Shown here in pieces: positions 63,214-64,000 of a stretch of DNA of 64,000 nt (position 1 is the stretch's first letter; every line of letters begins with the position of its first letter). This stretch comes from Nostoc sp. JL33. Its GTDB lineage: Bacteria; Cyanobacteriota; Cyanobacteriia; Cyanobacteriales; Nostocaceae. A model generated the notes under the pieces. That model made no database searches, was not told the DNA's origin, and worked only from the letters and a program-made list of their open reading frames with translations. A program made the position numbers and the translations under genes. The stretch is from assembly GCF_017114985.1 (NCBI RefSeq), contig NZ_JABXKP010000106.1, positions 1 to 64,000 on the forward strand, in the 5' to 3' direction.

Positions 63214-63588
63214 CTAAGATGTCACTAAATCACCATTACGGGTAAACTTGTGACAATGCAACTCACTATCTTGCTGGACACATAGCGAAAACCATCTGAT
63301 ATGGCTCCAGCAGGTGTTGATGTTGTTGGTAATTTTGCGCTTTTTCTTGGAAAGGCGTTGCCTTACGACTTCATTAGGGCAAAGAATTTCTAACGTACCC
63401 GTACCATCTTCGTAATTGACGATCCGAAATAGACAGTCTTGTAACATAGCACGGCTGCTGCTGTCGAAGAACCGCTTAAATCGCTGTAGCTTTTCCCCTT
63501 CAGTCATTTGGCTGATCGGTTTTATTTTAAATAACTCTTCATCCTCAAAGTCAAAGTCATCATCTTCAAAGTCGTAGGGGTCAATCAT
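63214..63588 (-). CDS. Small acidic-to-basic unknown protein
   Basis: A 124-residue protein beginning MIDPYDFEDDDFDFEDEELFKIKP, a strongly acidic head, then a mixed domain (MTEGEKLQRFKRFFDSSSRAMLQDCLFRIVNYEDGTGTLEILCPNEVVRQRLSKKKRKITNNINTCWSHIRWFSLCVQQDSELHCHKF). The second part has the strand-turn-strand look of a small RNA- or DNA-binding fold, and the lysine-rich KKKRK stretch supports this. I know no family name. The sequence looks native to the genome. Its last codons touch the CCCCACT run. Confidence 0.6.
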   Translation of the reverse strand: MIDPYDFEDDDFDFEDEELFKIKPISQMTEGEKLQRFKRFFDSSSRAMLQDCLFRIVNYEDGTGTLEILCPNEVVRQRLSKKKRKITNNINTCWSHIRWFSLCVQQDSELHCHKFTRNGDLVTS

Positions 63589-63697
63589 TTTCAGCATCCA
63601 CTAGGCGACCTGGAATTATGGTAACTCTGTGTGGAGGCAAGGTAGAAGAACTTTAATACGTCATGCTTGGTGTACGCATTTAGATTTATGCTGAGGT

Positions 63698-64000
63698 TCA
63701 GCCAGCTTCGGCAATAACCTTGCCAATTTCTTGAAGGGTTACACCTGTTGCCAGCATCGCACGTATCAACAGTTCAATTGAAACTGAAGCATCACCATTC
63801 TCTGCCTTAGCAACACGCGGTTGACTTGAGTGAATTCTCTCGGCTAATTCAACTTGTGTCATTACTTTTTGTCGTCGTGCTTTTAAACTCCGGCTGAGTG
63901 CTAGTTTGATTCCAATCAGAGCATTTTCTTCTGGCGTTAGTTCCAAAAATTCTGAAACTGTACTAACCTTCCAACCCTTTGCTTCTAGACGTTCCTTTTT
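63698..64000 (-). CDS. XRE-family antitoxin-type regulator, 5' end outside the window
   Basis: The frame stays open to the window edge: KKERLEAKGWKVSTVSEFLELTPEENALIGIKLALSRSLKARRQKVMTQVELAERIHSSQPRVAKAENGDASVSIELLIRAMLATGVTLQEIGKVIAEAG. The HTH (MTQVELAERIHSSQPRVAKAENG) and the KKERLEAKGW front are usual in HigA-like antitoxins next to RelE/HigB-type toxins. A TTG at 63946 could be taken as a start, but the family motif before it shows that the gene begins beyond base 64000. The toxin gene, if any, would lie outside as well. Confidence 0.82.
   Translation of the reverse strand, partial: KKERLEAKGWKVSTVSEFLELTPEENALIGIKLALSRSLKARRQKVMTQVELAERIHSSQPRVAKAENGDASVSIELLIRAMLATGVTLQEIGKVIAEAG

Overview
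The window is a chromosomal segment from a filamentous cyanobacterium, most likely of the Nostoc/Nostocales type. Four things point there: frequent GCGATCGC (HIP1) octamers, photosynthesis and plastid-type genes (ndhN, chlL, chlN, a CGLD27/Ycf36 homologue), a cyanobacterial-order ribosomal protein cluster, and intergenic regions packed with tandem heptamers and nested hairpin repeats of the kind seen in these genomes. Species-level placement is not possible from reading alone.

Layout. 1-1900: an eroded ABC-2 permease tail, a zinc-ribbon protein, a GNAT acetyltransferase and ndhN. 2436-2647: a GC-rich, hairpin-dense stretch in the gap before the ribosomal cluster. 2859-21491: one long plus-strand run, rplC-D-W-B, rpsS, rplV, rpsC, rplP, rpmC, rpsQ, rplN-X-E, rpsH, rplF-R, rpsE, rplO, secY, adk, infA, rpmJ, rpsM, rpsK, rpoA, rplQ, truA, rplM, rpsI, rpmE, prfA. 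rpsN and rpmD are missing from the places they hold in E. coli. Gene spacing is wide because repeats have invaded the intergenic DNA and in places supply start sites and stop codons.

21500-28220 is accessory DNA: an XRE regulator with a paired direct repeat upstream, a DUF29 protein, an AT-rich HIP1-free two-gene unit on the minus strand (a dynamin-like P-loop NTPase followed by an HsdR-N-like nuclease, the best candidate here for an uncharacterised defence module), and an Rpn-type nuclease gene broken by one stop codon. 28375-45225 is mainly housekeeping and envelope genes: ABC-F, gpmI, secG, a matrixin-like protease, glycosyltransferases, an MFS exporter, recO, deoC, an orphan cytosine-5 methyltransferase, rsfS, asparaginase and initiator tRNA. 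45329-48600 holds a DUF697 GTPase and then a second accessory patch: a helical unknown, a small nuclease-like protein, and a 55-codon remnant that is a near copy of the start of the methyltransferase 8 kb away.

48730-55279: a STAS-sugar transferase fusion, queE, DUF3318 and YbjN proteins, a TnpB-only IS605-type element that has truncated a SAM methyltransferase, and a LysR regulator. 55284-58693 is a cluster of small genes: an aspartic protease-like protein, YoeB/antitoxin, HNH nuclease, PIN toxin/antitoxin and an AbrB-type antitoxin. 58892-62148 is the chlL-DUF5331-chlN unit for light-independent chlorophyll synthesis, ending in a clear terminator. The window closes with a Trp-rich protein, an acidic unknown and an XRE antitoxin gene that runs off the edge.

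Functional calls rest on reading motifs and recalling families; no database search was run. Repeat-derived sequence lies inside at least four coding regions (zinc-ribbon protein, MFS exporter, recO, tnpB), which is the most unusual genome-level theme of the window.
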